This document shows, in pieces, positions 16,457-24,028 of a stretch of 34,876 nucleotides of DNA; position 1 is the stretch's first letter, and each line of letters begins with the position of its first letter. The DNA lies in assembly GCA_903903925.1 (NCBI GenBank), contig CAIVAU010000097.1, positions 1 through 34,876 on the forward strand. Direction: 5' to 3'. Under the pieces are notes generated by a model. It was not told where the DNA came from, did not search any database, and worked only from the letters and a program-made list of their open reading frames with translations. Source of the stretch: an uncultured cyanobacterium (lineage in GTDB: Bacteria > Cyanobacteriota > Cyanobacteriia > Cyanobacteriales > Nostocaceae). Both the position numbers and the translations under genes were made by a program.

Positions 16457-16906
16457 TCATGGTTGAGATGCTAAAACTTCACTGAGGATAACAACAGGTA
16501 ATTCAGGAACATTACGAAAGCCTTTATCATTAGTGATAAATTGGTTGCAGCCAACAGATAAAGCTGTCACAGCATGAATAGCATCTGGTGTTTTTAAGTT
16601 AGTACTTGCACGCAAGTTTGCAGCTTGTTTGAGGAGAAATCGGCTAATGGCAACTAACTGCATTTGATGTGATAATAATAGTTCTTCGTAGTCTTCTACT
16701 AAAGAATTATCCCCATGACGCAATGGAAGAACTAAAACCTCCATTAATATTAGTTCGCTACTGACTATTTTAATTTCTCCTGTATAGAATTTAGACCATA
16801 GTGGTTCCAGAAGAGAGTAATAATCAAGATGACCTTCAATGGTATAAATAACTACCGATGTATCTATAGCAATAGTGCTAGATGATGGAAGTATTAGCTG
16901 TCCCAT
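16457..16906 (-). CDS. vapC: VapC-type PIN-domain toxin
   Basis: A complete 149-residue PIN-domain ribonuclease. The acidic site is visible: Asp15 (IAIDTSVVIY), Glu56 (ILMEVLVLP), Asp108 (KTPDAIHAV) and Asp127 (ITNDKGF). Family members cut RNA with Mg2+ when released from the antitoxin. The start overlaps the antitoxin gene by 13 bases. This is one of the few TA modules here with both genes apparently whole. Confidence 0.87.
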   Translation of the reverse strand: MGQLILPSSSTIAIDTSVVIYTIEGHLDYYSLLEPLWSKFYTGEIKIVSSELILMEVLVLPLRHGDNSLVEDYEELLLSHQMQLVAISRFLLKQAANLRASTNLKTPDAIHAVTALSVGCNQFITNDKGFRNVPELPVVILSEVLASQP

Positions 16907-17133
16907 GATAAGCGTTCTTCTTGTAGTTGTTTATCTATATCAGAAGCATTTCGAGAAGGGTGCCTTCTACGACTTTCTTCTATAATCTCCAGCACTGAGC
17001 GCTTTTTGGGTTCTACTTTCTCTGGTAAAATCACGAATACATCAACACTATCGCCTATTTCAGCTTCGGGGATTTCAATTTCTATTTTGTTTCCTGGTAA
17101 AACTTTGGTTGTGATACGTAAAGCTGATTGCAT
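16894..17133 (-). CDS. Antitoxin of the adjacent VapC
   Basis: A 79-residue protein. The N-terminal 40 residues (ALRITTKVLPGNKIEIEIPE, DSVDVFVILPE) look like a small beta-rich DNA-binding domain. The rest is basic then acidic (RRRHPSRNASDIDKQLQEER), a likely toxin-wrapping tail. It lies before vapC and overlaps it by 13 bases, the usual antitoxin-first order. The family name is uncertain. Confidence 0.7.
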   Translation of the reverse strand: MQSALRITTKVLPGNKIEIEIPEAEIGDSVDVFVILPEKVEPKKRSVLEIIEESRRRHPSRNASDIDKQLQEERLSWDS

Positions 17134-17283
17134 AGTTTTTCTTAATACTAAAGAATAAGCGAGTTATCTATTGTGAGGCTGTATGAACAAGATTTGGACG
17201 AGACACATCTAGTATATCCGCTGCCTGTTGCGTCTTCAAGAGAAACGCTAGAATCTGAACTTGAGGTTTCTAGCCTTTGCTGA

Positions 17284-17364
17284 TCAGAAGTCACAACATC
17301 GTAGCCAAACTGGCAGAGTTCTCTGACTATATCCATCGGAAAGCTTTTGATAATTCACAATGCT
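17284..17364 (-). pseudogene. Deletion scar of a DUF433/DUF5615 module
   Basis: 17284-17342 matches the DUF5615 start at 11810-11868 (MDIVRELCQFGYDVVTS on the minus strand). It is joined directly to TGATAATTCACAATGCT, which lies beyond the DUF433 gene at 12236-12252. The copy has thus lost the interior: the first residues of DUF5615 and all of DUF433. Confidence 0.75.
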
Positions 17365-17410
17365 GGATGGGAGAATTGGTATAATTGGGTATTGCAAAAG
17401 GAGGCGATCA
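17361..17410 (+). promoter_or_regulatory. Uma2 promoter cassette, copy 3
   Basis: GCTGGATGGGAGAATTGG, TATAAT at 17380-17385 and AGGAGG near 17399 precede the ATG at 17411. Its left end joins the DUF5615 scar instead of the longer upstream unit seen at 15161 and 18652. Confidence 0.75.
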
Positions 17411-18132
17411 ATGTCGAAAGCAAGATTCCCAATTGAGCAGGTTGATCCACCCCCTTCACCCAAAGAAACTTTGCTTACAATGTATGACCTGCCATCAGTT
17501 GACCCAGAGGAGGCGGGTTTGCCTGATGAGTACCATTTGTGGCAGTGTGAGTTGTGTAGCGCAACTTTTGCTCCACCGACCTATTCTCCTGACCAAGTTT
17601 TCGTCGCCAGTGACTTGAATTTGTATTATGACTCCCAGCATACGGGTAGTTGTGTAGCGCCACCTTTTATCCACCGACCTATTCCCCTGACCAAGTTTTC
17701 ATCGCCAGTGACTTGAATCTTTATTATGACTCCCAGCATACAGGTTGGTACAAACGCCCCGACTGGTTTGCAGTGGTTGGAGTCTCTAGATTTTACGCAG
17801 GAGAGGAACTCCGTTTAAGTTATGTCATTTGGCAAGAGGAAATCAGACCAATTGTCGCCATAGAATTGCTTTCTCCGAGCACGAAAAATGAAGATTTAGG
17901 TAAAAGTAAGCGCAAAGGCAAACAACCAACAAAATGGGAAGTGTATGAGCAGGTTTTAGGCATTCCCTACTACGTTGTGTTTGATGGCTGCACAGATGAA
18001 TTGCAGGCTTTTCAGTTAGAGGGCGATCGCTACTTAAAGATGGAATTGCCGGAAAATAAAGTTTGGATACCGAGTGTGGAGTTGGGTTTAGAACTATGGC
18101 TTGGAGAGTATCGGGGCAAAAATAGACAATAA
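17411..18132 (+). pseudogene. Uma2 gene broken by a 98-bp internal tandem duplication
   Basis: The start reads MSKARFPIEQVDPPPSPKET and follows the intact copies to NLYYDSQHTG. Then a 98-base stretch beginning AGTTGTGTAGCGC (17550) is repeated at 17648. Since 98 is not divisible by three, the frame shifts and stops at 17714-17716. The remaining core (YKRPDWFAVVG, IELLSPSTKNEDLG) is open from about 17650 to 18132, where GKNRQ ends in TAA where intact copies continue to WLRWYDAQ. The coiled-coil tail is missing. Confidence 0.88.
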
Positions 18133-18302
18133 ATATTCTCGGTGTGACACTTTACAACTTTTTTATCAATGAAGGCAGGCGGCAGAGCGCAGGAGGCAGA
18201 AGGAAAACTGCCTTCTTCAATTCGGTTTTTTTAGGTTGGAATTTCCGGCCTCTCAAATTTTACATTATAATAGAGTGACAAGAAAAAGGTTTGGGTGTGA
18301 TA

Positions 18303-18578
18303 ATGCAGCACTTTTCTGTTAAAAAAATCCAAAATGCTGACAGTGAAGTTTTAAATCAAGCTGCTGTTGAACCTGTTTTACTCACGGCAGAATCGCAACC
18401 GAGTTATGTGATTATGTCTTTCGTTAATTATGAACAATTAATCAACCGACTGGCTCAGTTAGAGGATTTAGTGATCGCTCAGCAAGCTCAAACTGCCCTC
18501 TCAAGCTCGCAAATGGTTGGTGCGGAAACTTTTATGGCAGAACTCAAGCGTTTGGCTGCGCTGGGTGGTGACGGCTGA
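18303..18578 (+). CDS. Phd/YefM-like antitoxin, no toxin partner seen
   Basis: A 91-residue protein starting MQHFSVKKIQNADSEVLNQA, with EPVLLTAESQPSYVIMSFVNYEQLINRLA, which resembles the Phd/YefM DNA-binding fold (short strand-helix unit, then P-x-x-I-T-x-x-x-x). The end is helical (AETFMAELKRLAALG). The usual RelE/Doc toxin is not found on either side; promoter cassette 4 and a Uma2 gene follow. The frame can also be opened at TTG 18291 or GTG 18297, but ATG 18303 is preferred. Confidence 0.7.
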   Translation: MQHFSVKKIQNADSEVLNQAAVEPVLLTAESQPSYVIMSFVNYEQLINRLAQLEDLVIAQQAQTALSSSQMVGAETFMAELKRLAALGGDG

Positions 18579-18651
18579 GAATATGGCAAAGCTCGATGGT
18601 CTTGAAACGTTGTAGGGGGCTGTGGCGTTGGCGGAGGATGTTTTGTTTGTG

Positions 18652-18711
18652 CACTAACTGGAACTGGATGGGAAAATTGGTATAATTGGGTATTGCAAAA
18701 GGAGGCTCTGG
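18652..18711 (+). promoter_or_regulatory. Uma2 promoter cassette, copy 4
   Basis: Contains CACTAACTGGAACTGGATGG, TGGTATAAT (TATAAT 18681-18686) and AGGAGG six bases before ATG 18712. Practically the same as copy 1. Confidence 0.75.
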
Positions 18712-19518
18712 ATGTCGAAAGCAAAATTCCCAATTGAGCAGGCAGATCCACCCCGTTCACCCAAAGAAACTTTGCCTACAATGTATGACCTGCCTTCAGA
18801 AGACCCAGAGGAGGGGGGTTTGCCTGACCAGTACCATTTGTGGCAGTGTGAGTTGTGTAGCGCCACCTTTTATCCACCGACCTATGCTCCTGACCAAGTT
18901 TTCATCGCCAGTGACTTGAATCTTTATTATGACTCCCAGCATACGGGTTGGTACAAACGCCCCGACTGGTTCGCGGTGGTTGGAGTCTCTAGATTTTACG
19001 CAGGAGAGGAACTCCGTTTAAGTTATGTCATTTGGCAAGAAGAAATCAGACCAATTGTCGCCATAGAATTGCTTTCTCCGAGCACGAAAAATGAAGATTT
19101 AGGTAAAAGTAAGCGCAAAGGCAAACAACCAACAAAATGGGAAGTGTATGAGCAAGTTTTAGGCATTCCCTACTACGTTGTGTTTGATGGCTACACAGAT
19201 GAATTGCAGGCTTTTCAGTTAGAGGGCGATCGCTACCAAAAAATGAAATTGCCCGAGAACAAAGTTTGGATACCAAAACTAGAGTTGGGTTTAGGACTAT
19301 GGCTTGGAGAGTATCGGGGCAAAAATCGACAATGGCTACGATGGTATGATGCTCAAGGAAACTGGATTCCTACCACAGCAGAAAAGGAACGACAGGAGAA
19401 AGAATTAGCTCAAGCTAGAGCAGAATGGGAACGACAGGAGAAACAATTGGCTCAAGCTAGAGCAGAACGTTTAGCAGAACGTCTCAGACAGGCAGGGATT
19501 GATCCAGAGCAACTTTAA
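18712..19518 (+). CDS. Uma2 (DUF820) family protein with C-terminal coiled coil, copy 2
   Basis: A 268-residue Uma2 protein, highly similar to the one at 15213. The same motifs are present: RPDWFAVVG, PIVAIELLSPSTKNEDLGKS, YEQVLGIPYYVVFDGY. The tail has two LAQARAE blocks separated by WERQEKQ, 14 residues shorter than copy 1, and ends RLAERLRQAGIDPEQL. It has its own promoter cassette. Its sequence is closer to the broken copy at 17411 (shared FYPPTY and QAFQLEGDR) than to copy 1 in the middle part, which suggests gene conversion among copies. Confidence 0.88.
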   Translation: MSKAKFPIEQADPPRSPKETLPTMYDLPSEDPEEGGLPDQYHLWQCELCSATFYPPTYAPDQVFIASDLNLYYDSQHTGWYKRPDWFAVVGVSRFYAGEELRLSYVIWQEEIRPIVAIELLSPSTKNEDLGKSKRKGKQPTKWEVYEQVLGIPYYVVFDGYTDELQAFQLEGDRYQKMKLPENKVWIPKLELGLGLWLGEYRGKNRQWLRWYDAQGNWIPTTAEKERQEKELAQARAEWERQEKQLAQARAERLAERLRQAGIDPEQL

Positions 19519-19687
19519 TGGTGAGGCATTGGAGATCCGGAATATTGCGATAGATCCGGTTGCAAAACTCCTTCACCAATTGCTTCGCAGACCTGCCGGG
19601 GTTATCGGTGTAGTTTTTAGCACAACTGGATTTACCTGGTGTTTCGGTTTTCGCCTATTGTTAACATGGAGTTTGTTTTGTTTCTGC

Positions 19688-19721
19688 ACTAACTGGAACT
19701 GGATGGGAGAATTGGTATAAT
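19688..19721 (+). promoter_or_regulatory. Orphan Uma2 promoter cassette, copy 5
   Basis: CACTAACTGGAACTGGATGG and TGGTATAAT (TATAAT 19716-19721) match the other cassettes, but sequence identity ends exactly after the -10 box, where a vapBC remnant begins. The junction places an active-looking promoter in front of unrelated antitoxin sequence. Confidence 0.7.
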
Positions 19722-19722
19722 T

Positions 19723-19941
19723 ATTACCAATCAAACCCAAGCTGTCGATATCGCAACTGCCAGAGAAATGGTAGCACGGATTCAAGAGATGTTTGTAGGG
19801 CGAACAGTTTAGAGATAGTGCTGAACTTATCCGTGAGGATAGAGAATGGTGAGCTACTATGTCGTAGATGCAAGCGTGGCTATCAAATGGTTCCTATCTC
19901 AAGTTTACGCTGATAGTGCGCGGAGTTTGCTTGTAGGTGAC
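19723..19941 (+). pseudogene. VapBC remnant (copy of 25957-26171)
   Basis: Matches the module at 25828-26282. It keeps the second half of the antitoxin (TNQTQAVDIATAREMVARIQ) with a one-base insertion at GCGAACAGTTTAGAG, so the antitoxin frame is lost. It then has the toxin start MVSYYVVDASVAIKWFLSQV, ending after LLVGD at the edge of the Septu operon. Confidence 0.8.
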
Positions 19942-19943
19942 CT

Positions 19944-20594
19944 TTACTGTCGCCGATTTATACTTGATAATTTCTTTTTTAGATGATGAATAACGATTTG
20001 GCAATAAGGCTTATGTTTACCATCTTTTTGTCTATCACTCCACTGTTGAATTTTTTTATTTAAAATTGCTTCTGTCCAATCTCCTTTAGGATATTGACTT
20101 TTTAGCTGTTTAAGTACAAGTTCTAAAACTTCTTTTCTATTATTAACTAAAGTTTGCGTATTAAGATTTAAAACATTATTTAATTCTTCATCTATAGTTA
20201 CATCATGAGAATAAATTTGTCCGTTCCCACTATATCTAGTTAAATCTTCACAATTTCTATGATTATCAAGAGGATTGATAGTAATTTCTGTATTACCCTT
20301 CTTTGTATCACAATGTTGCAAGTGACTTGGCGAACCTTGACCACCTTCGCAAGCACCCAACAAATTATTGTAATCTAATTGAAATTCTGAATATTCATCT
20401 TGTGATTGCCAATGTTCAATTTTCATTCTGTCGGCACTAATACGTTGCATACAATAGCAGCAAATATATCCTTGTTCGGTTAGTAAAGATTCCCGTAATT
20501 CATCCTTTTCAGAAAAATTATCATAATCAGCAAAAGATTTGAGGCGATGTTCAAGTAATGATTGAGGTTCCCTACCCTTAATAATACGCTTCAT
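19944..20594 (-). CDS. ptuB: PtuB-like HNH endonuclease (Septu defence system)
   Basis: A 216-residue protein of the TIGR02646 type (retron/Septu-associated HNH nuclease). After a helical start, residues 43-61 read YICCYCMQRISADRMKIEH, giving the zinc-binding Cys and the Glu-His of the HNH core. YNNLLGACEG (75-84) and HCDTKKGN (94-101) complete it. In Septu, PtuB acts with the PtuA ATPase against phage. It is encoded 12 bases after ptuA, second in the operon. Length and gene order fit canonical two-gene Septu. No reverse transcriptase is nearby, so a retron (Ec78-type) is not indicated. The vapBC remnant ends only two bases beyond its stop. Confidence 0.85.
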   Translation of the reverse strand: MKRIIKGREPQSLLEHRLKSFADYDNFSEKDELRESLLTEQGYICCYCMQRISADRMKIEHWQSQDEYSEFQLDYNNLLGACEGGQGSPSHLQHCDTKKGNTEITINPLDNHRNCEDLTRYSGNGQIYSHDVTIDEELNNVLNLNTQTLVNNRKEVLELVLKQLKSQYPKGDWTEAILNKKIQQWSDRQKDGKHKPYCQIVIHHLKKKLSSINRRQ

Positions 20595-20606
20595 ATTTGT
20601 AATTAT

Positions 20607-21917
20607 CTAATCTTCTAAAAAACCAATAAGTGCATTAGCACGAACTACTTCTGAATCATTTTCACCAAGTAAATTAGATAATTTATTTAAAGCTGATTTA
20701 GCCGCTTTTAAGCGACCATCATCTATCAATTGAAAACAGTCATTTATCTGCTGTTGTACTTCATATGGTCTTTCTTTTACATTCATTAATTCATATAAAA
20801 TCGAGTTACTATCTTTGCCATAGGTGTAGGGTGTATTCTTGACTAACTGAGAATTTTCTAAAATAAATACATTTTCTCTTCTGACTCCACTCAATAGCTG
20901 TGGCGAATGAGTCGTCACAATAAATTGGCAATTAGGAAATGTTTGTGTCAAACTGTGAATTACAGTCCTTTGCCACTGGGGATGTAAATGCAAGTCTATT
21001 TCATCAATTAAAACTATTCCTTCTCCTGACAATGCATCATTAGAACTTGGGTTAGCTATCGCCAATCGCCTTGCTAAGTCGGTGACTAACATCAATAACA
21101 TCTTTTCACCATCAGATAGTTGCTCTAACCTTAAATCTTGGCGATTTTTTGTAATCATCAACGAGGGTTGACTGGGAACTTGGTCAGAAGAAAAATCTCG
21201 TTCTGTTGTTGACCTTACTACTCGTAAATTTGAAAAATGACTGTTAGAAAATCTCTCTAAGAAATTTATAATAGCTCTTCTGACAATCTCTAATTTGGGG
21301 TTTCTGTAATTATGACTATCTCTTAATCTAATTTCATTTTCATAATCTTCCTGTTCTTTAAACCAATCAAAAAAATCCTGGAAGTCATAGACCCCTGTAG
21401 AAAAAGCTTTTTCGTAAGCATACAATTGATAATGTACTTCTTTTTTAACTTTATTACTGCTCTTACTTCTAAAACTGTACGGATTTTTCAAAACCATTCT
21501 ATGGGTTTGATAATAAACCATTACTGGTAAATTGAAATCCGCATGAGATCTTAAATTTTCTTGTAGGCGTTTAATATAATAAGTCATCTCATCATAGCTA
21601 CTTTTATCTTGTTTAGATACACGTTCTTGCACCATCTTCCAAGATAATTTTTCTCCCTCTCTTGTTAAAATTGTTATAGTATTCTCAGTAGAATTAGAAT
21701 TCATATTTATATCATTTTCTGTAAACCTCACTTCTGATTTTTTACTATTGCAGAGCCCAGCTACAAATTGAGCTAACATTATTGCCATACAATCTAAAAT
21801 CGACGACTTGCCTGCACCGTTTATACCAATAAATACCGATTCGTTGGTTGAAGGAAGGTTCAGGATAATTTCTTGCAATCCTCTAAAATTTTGAATGTGC
21901 AGCTTTTCAATATGCAT
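20607..21917 (-). CDS. ptuA: PtuA-like ABC/AAA ATPase (Septu defence system)
   Basis: A 436-residue SMC/RecF-like ATPase. The N-terminus is IEKLHIQNFRGLQEI; Walker A is GINGAGKSS at 31-39. The ABC signature LEQLSDGEK lies near 263-270, Walker B with GIVLIDEIDLHLHP near 299-312, and the switch histidine in IVTTHSPQLL. The region between is helical and charged, as in PtuA. In Septu, PtuA is the sensor and assembly partner that holds the PtuB nuclease. ATG at 21917 gives the standard family start; no strong ribosome-binding site is visible. The pair looks intact, in contrast to the broken genes around it. Confidence 0.87.
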   Translation of the reverse strand: MHIEKLHIQNFRGLQEIILNLPSTNESVFIGINGAGKSSILDCMAIMLAQFVAGLCNSKKSEVRFTENDINMNSNSTENTITILTREGEKLSWKMVQERVSKQDKSSYDEMTYYIKRLQENLRSHADFNLPVMVYYQTHRMVLKNPYSFRSKSSNKVKKEVHYQLYAYEKAFSTGVYDFQDFFDWFKEQEDYENEIRLRDSHNYRNPKLEIVRRAIINFLERFSNSHFSNLRVVRSTTERDFSSDQVPSQPSLMITKNRQDLRLEQLSDGEKMLLMLVTDLARRLAIANPSSNDALSGEGIVLIDEIDLHLHPQWQRTVIHSLTQTFPNCQFIVTTHSPQLLSGVRRENVFILENSQLVKNTPYTYGKDSNSILYELMNVKERPYEVQQQINDCFQLIDDGRLKAAKSALNKLSNLLGENDSEVVRANALIGFLED

Positions 21918-22056
21918 ATAATCATTTGGAAGGATATGGTTTTTGTTTTCACGCTTTCAATGTGTCGCGACTCACTTTGCCTAACCATGTCAGGCATAAC
22001 ACTTATTTTTCTATCATAGCCAGTATAGCCACTAAATTGTACCTTGCTGTAATTTG

Positions 22057-22119
22057 TTGGATGAGAGCAGGTTCGCCAAAGATAATGCGGCTACAATGAT
22101 TGGTGTCAAGGAGATACAT
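22057..22119 (-). pseudogene. PIN toxin start (VapC remnant)
   Basis: Reads MYLLDTNHCSRIIFGEPALI then QQI and leaves the PIN homology after about 23 codons; the frame ends soon after. Its ATG overlaps the antitoxin stop (TGATG). It is the same toxin as at 10690 but truncated at a different point. Confidence 0.72.
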
Positions 22120-22277
22120 CAGAATTCAGATGGGGAACGGGTATCGTAAACAAGTTGGAGACATTCCTCGAAGTCATCGCCTTGCCAGGTTCCGGCAAAT
22201 TTGAGGAGATCTTTGGCTTTGGCTCCTCGTAAGATCGGTTCCCCATCCTGGGTGGGAACTTGATCGAGTTTAGTCAT
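22119..22277 (-). CDS. Small VapB-like antitoxin (52 residues)
   Basis: A short complete frame from ATG 22277 to TGA, product MTKLDQVPTQDGEPILRGAK onward, with the segment AKDLLKFAGTWQGDDFEECL and the end QLVYDTRSPSEF. The last 30 residues match the antitoxin tails usually found before MYLLDT-type PIN toxins in cyanobacteria. A second, nearly identical intact copy lies at 25483-25641, and a truncated one at 10690-10787. The reading frame is kept in both copies, unlike the toxin. A related upstream frame (22298-22381) may be its detached N-terminal part. Confidence 0.7.
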   Translation of the reverse strand: MTKLDQVPTQDGEPILRGAKAKDLLKFAGTWQGDDFEECLQLVYDTRSPSEF

Positions 22278-22297
22278 AGAACCTTTTGCTTGGATCT

Positions 22298-22381
22298 TCA
22301 GGTATTCACAAGGGTTTGCGCCAGAATCAGTTCTGGGGTAGTTTCGATCGCCGCAAGCAATTGTTCTTTGATCGTGGTCAT
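22298..22381 (-). pseudogene. Detached N-terminal part of a VapB-like antitoxin
   Basis: A 27-codon frame reading MTTIKEQLLAAIETTPELIL, then AQTLVNT and stop. This is the usual beginning of larger cyanobacterial antitoxins that end in LKFAGTW and LVYETR-like motifs. It lies 20 bases before the 52-residue frame and out of frame with it, so the two pieces probably once formed one gene. Confidence 0.5.
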
Positions 22382-22612
22382 AGGTTTTGGGGATTGAGTA
22401 AGGGTGGCTATTTTACATTTTGCCTCATGCGGAATGCTGCGTGAGGAAGATTACAATGAACCCCAGAGGCGCACCGACCTATTCTCCTGACCAAGTTTTC
22501 TTCGCCAGTGCTTAACCGATTCAATATGGCAGTCGCAAGCGGAATCTGCAACGCTTTTTAAAGTTGCCTCAAATCAATGTCAAACTTTTGTGGTTTCCCT
22601 CGCCTCTTGCCA
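22382..22612. other. Mosaic gene-free stretch with a Uma2 scrap
   Basis: Contains AATGAACCCCAGAGGCGCA (22455-22473, dispersed repeat), then 22472-22510, a piece of Uma2 (CCGACCTATTCTCCTGACC region, PPTYSPDQVF codons), joined at once. The remainder up to 22612 is unassigned. Confidence 0.6.
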
Positions 22613-22730
22613 TTAATTCTCCACAGATCCCAGTGTTGCTTCCATGTTTAGCCAATCCTCATCACTTGCCGCTTCCCAAGCCGCCAACTCTTGAGCCAGT
22701 TCAGTGGAGTTGTGCCCAAGCATTGGAGCC
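22613..22730 (-). pseudogene. MazE-like antitoxin remnant with MazF start
   Basis: Last 39 codons of the antitoxin seen whole at 11136-11372 (MLGHNSTELAQELAAWEAAS, DEDWLNMEATLGSVEN, stop). Just beyond the stop on the minus strand, MARGEGNHK begins like MazF but stops after 14 codons. At the other end, the following frame to 22845 (NSEVRLQWLEILDTVTTLIE on the + strand) looks like the tail of an unidentified gene. Confidence 0.7.
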
Positions 22731-22850
22731 AAAAGAGGTTTTAAGTCGTAGTAAATTCAAATTAAATTCAGAAGTGCGCTTACAGTGGTTGGAAATTCTA
22801 GATACGGTGACGACGCTAATTGAGGTGAATGAAGAGATAAATTAATTTAT

Positions 22851-23279
22851 TTACACTGACCAATCTTGAATAGTTAGCCCTGGTACTTTCTCAAAGTCTT
22901 GCAGATTTCTACTCAACAAGATGCCGCTGTGAACAAGGGTAATTGCAGCAATTCGTAAATCTAAAGTACCAATACGAATCCTTGCTTTTCTAAATTCTCT
23001 AAAGTATTGATCTGCTTTGATATCGTACTCCAAAATGTCCAATTCTGAAAACAGAGCGAAAATTTCCTTTAACTTATCATATGCCCCAACCAATGCTTGA
23101 GGTGTAGTAGCTTTACGAATTTGAGCTATGCGCCCAGCATACTGTTCCTCAAGGCTAACAACCGTTGTGAATAGCGCCTCAGAAGAATGTTGTCGCGTCT
23201 TAATAATGCGAGCACATACTTTAGGGTGAGCGCGTTGGTAGAGACTGAGATAGTCTGTATCCATTATGTAGCAAGTCAT
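22851..23279 (-). CDS. vapC: VapC-type PIN-domain toxin
   Basis: A 142-residue PIN protein. It begins MTCYIMDTDYLSLYQR, giving the first acidic residues (Asp7, Asp9); VVSLEEQYAGR supplies the Glu, GTLDLRIAAITL the next Asp, and LLSRNLQDFEKVPGL the last site, where Asn-x-x-Asp is usual for this subgroup. The ATG overlaps the stop of the upstream antitoxin by four bases (ATGA). The pair appears intact. Confidence 0.87.
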   Translation of the reverse strand: MTCYIMDTDYLSLYQRAHPKVCARIIKTRQHSSEALFTTVVSLEEQYAGRIAQIRKATTPQALVGAYDKLKEIFALFSELDILEYDIKADQYFREFRKARIRIGTLDLRIAAITLVHSGILLSRNLQDFEKVPGLTIQDWSV

Positions 23280-23614
23280 TCAAGACTCTCTTCCTCTGAA
23301 ACTTGCTGACGATAAGCTGCAACTTCTGCCAAAAAATCGTCAAACGTTGGGTCAGAAGCAAAAATACCCATATTTTTCAGCCAAGGATCTGTTTCTTGCT
23401 GCGTAGACGCGGAGTGGCTTGTCGCAAGATATCGCTCTTTACCTATCTCGATTGTAACTAACTCACCTGATGCCAGTTGAGTTTCTAAAGTAGCTTTGGC
23501 AAGGGCTATTACTTCTTCCTTTGTGTTACCTTCAACTGTACTATTGGGAATCCCCACAATAGAGGCGATAAATTTATTCTCTGGATGACTTTGAACAAAA
23601 ACCTGATATTGCAT
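23276..23614 (-). CDS. Antitoxin-like partner of VapC, with an in-frame dispersed repeat
   Basis: A 112-residue protein starting MQYQVFVQSHPENKFIASIV, then GNTKEEVIALAKATLETQLA, which resembles a HicB-like small fold. The acidic tail (FDDFLAEVAAYRQQVSEEE) fits a toxin-binding region. Codons for about residues 62-74 (ERYLATSHSASTQQ) coincide with a short dispersed repeat of cyanobacterial type (GCGTAGACGCGGAGTGG and on, 23400-23436), which seems to have inserted without breaking the frame. It is coupled to vapC by the ATGA overlap. Confidence 0.68.
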   Translation of the reverse strand: MQYQVFVQSHPENKFIASIVGIPNSTVEGNTKEEVIALAKATLETQLASGELVTIEIGKERYLATSHSASTQQETDPWLKNMGIFASDPTFDDFLAEVAAYRQQVSEEESLE

Positions 23615-23915
23615 AGCTAATTCCTCATTGACCTCCTGTAGCTTTACCTCTAATTTAATTTTGAACTAATTCTGGCATTTGACTCTGATGAAGCCAATCT
23701 ATCATTAAAGAAGGTTGAATGTTGATCCTTTACCAGCAGCTTACCAAGTTCTAGTCGGCTTGAGCCGAGTTTAGCTATTAGACTAGGAATTTATTCCTAG
23801 AGTGCCTTGCCAGGATATGAGGGAGGTTTTGGAGAATGAACCGCAGAGGCGCAGAGAACGCACAGAGGTGTTGAGAGATTTGGTGGGGGGGTAATTTGGA
23901 GTTTGTTTTGTTTCT
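23615..23915. other. Gene-free stretch with a dispersed repeat
   Basis: Upstream region of the TA pair (23615-23800) without recognisable features, then 23818-23915, which repeats 15063-15150 (GAGGGAGGTTTTGGAGAATG and on) directly ahead of promoter cassette 6. Confidence 0.55.
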
Positions 23916-23917
23916 GC

Positions 23918-24003
23918 ACTAACTGGAACTGGATGGGAGAATTGGTATAATAGGGTATTGCAAAAGGACGCTCTCAATGTCGAAAGCACGATTCCCAATA
24001 GAG
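23918..24003 (+). promoter_or_regulatory. Uma2 promoter cassette, copy 6, with Uma2 start stub
   Basis: CACTAACTGGAACTGGATGG, TATAAT at 23946-23951, and AAAAGGACGC where others have AAAAGGAGGC, so the Shine-Dalgarno is weakened. ATG at 23977 opens MSKARFPIE and then the Uma2 homology ends; the frame continues into foreign sequence (KLYYKPKLYVQRSR) to a stop near 24118. Confidence 0.72.
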
Positions 24004-24028
24004 AAACTTTACTACAAACCAAAACTGT

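Noticed and set aside
19519..19687. Gene fragment after Uma2 copy 2 (frame reading GEALEIRNIAIDPVAKLLHQ)
   Set aside because: Open but short, no family recognised on either strand; not enough to call even a pseudogene.
19944..22054. Retron of the Ec78 type
   Set aside because: PtuAB-like genes accompany that retron, but no reverse transcriptase frame or msr/msd-like RNA is visible within several kb.
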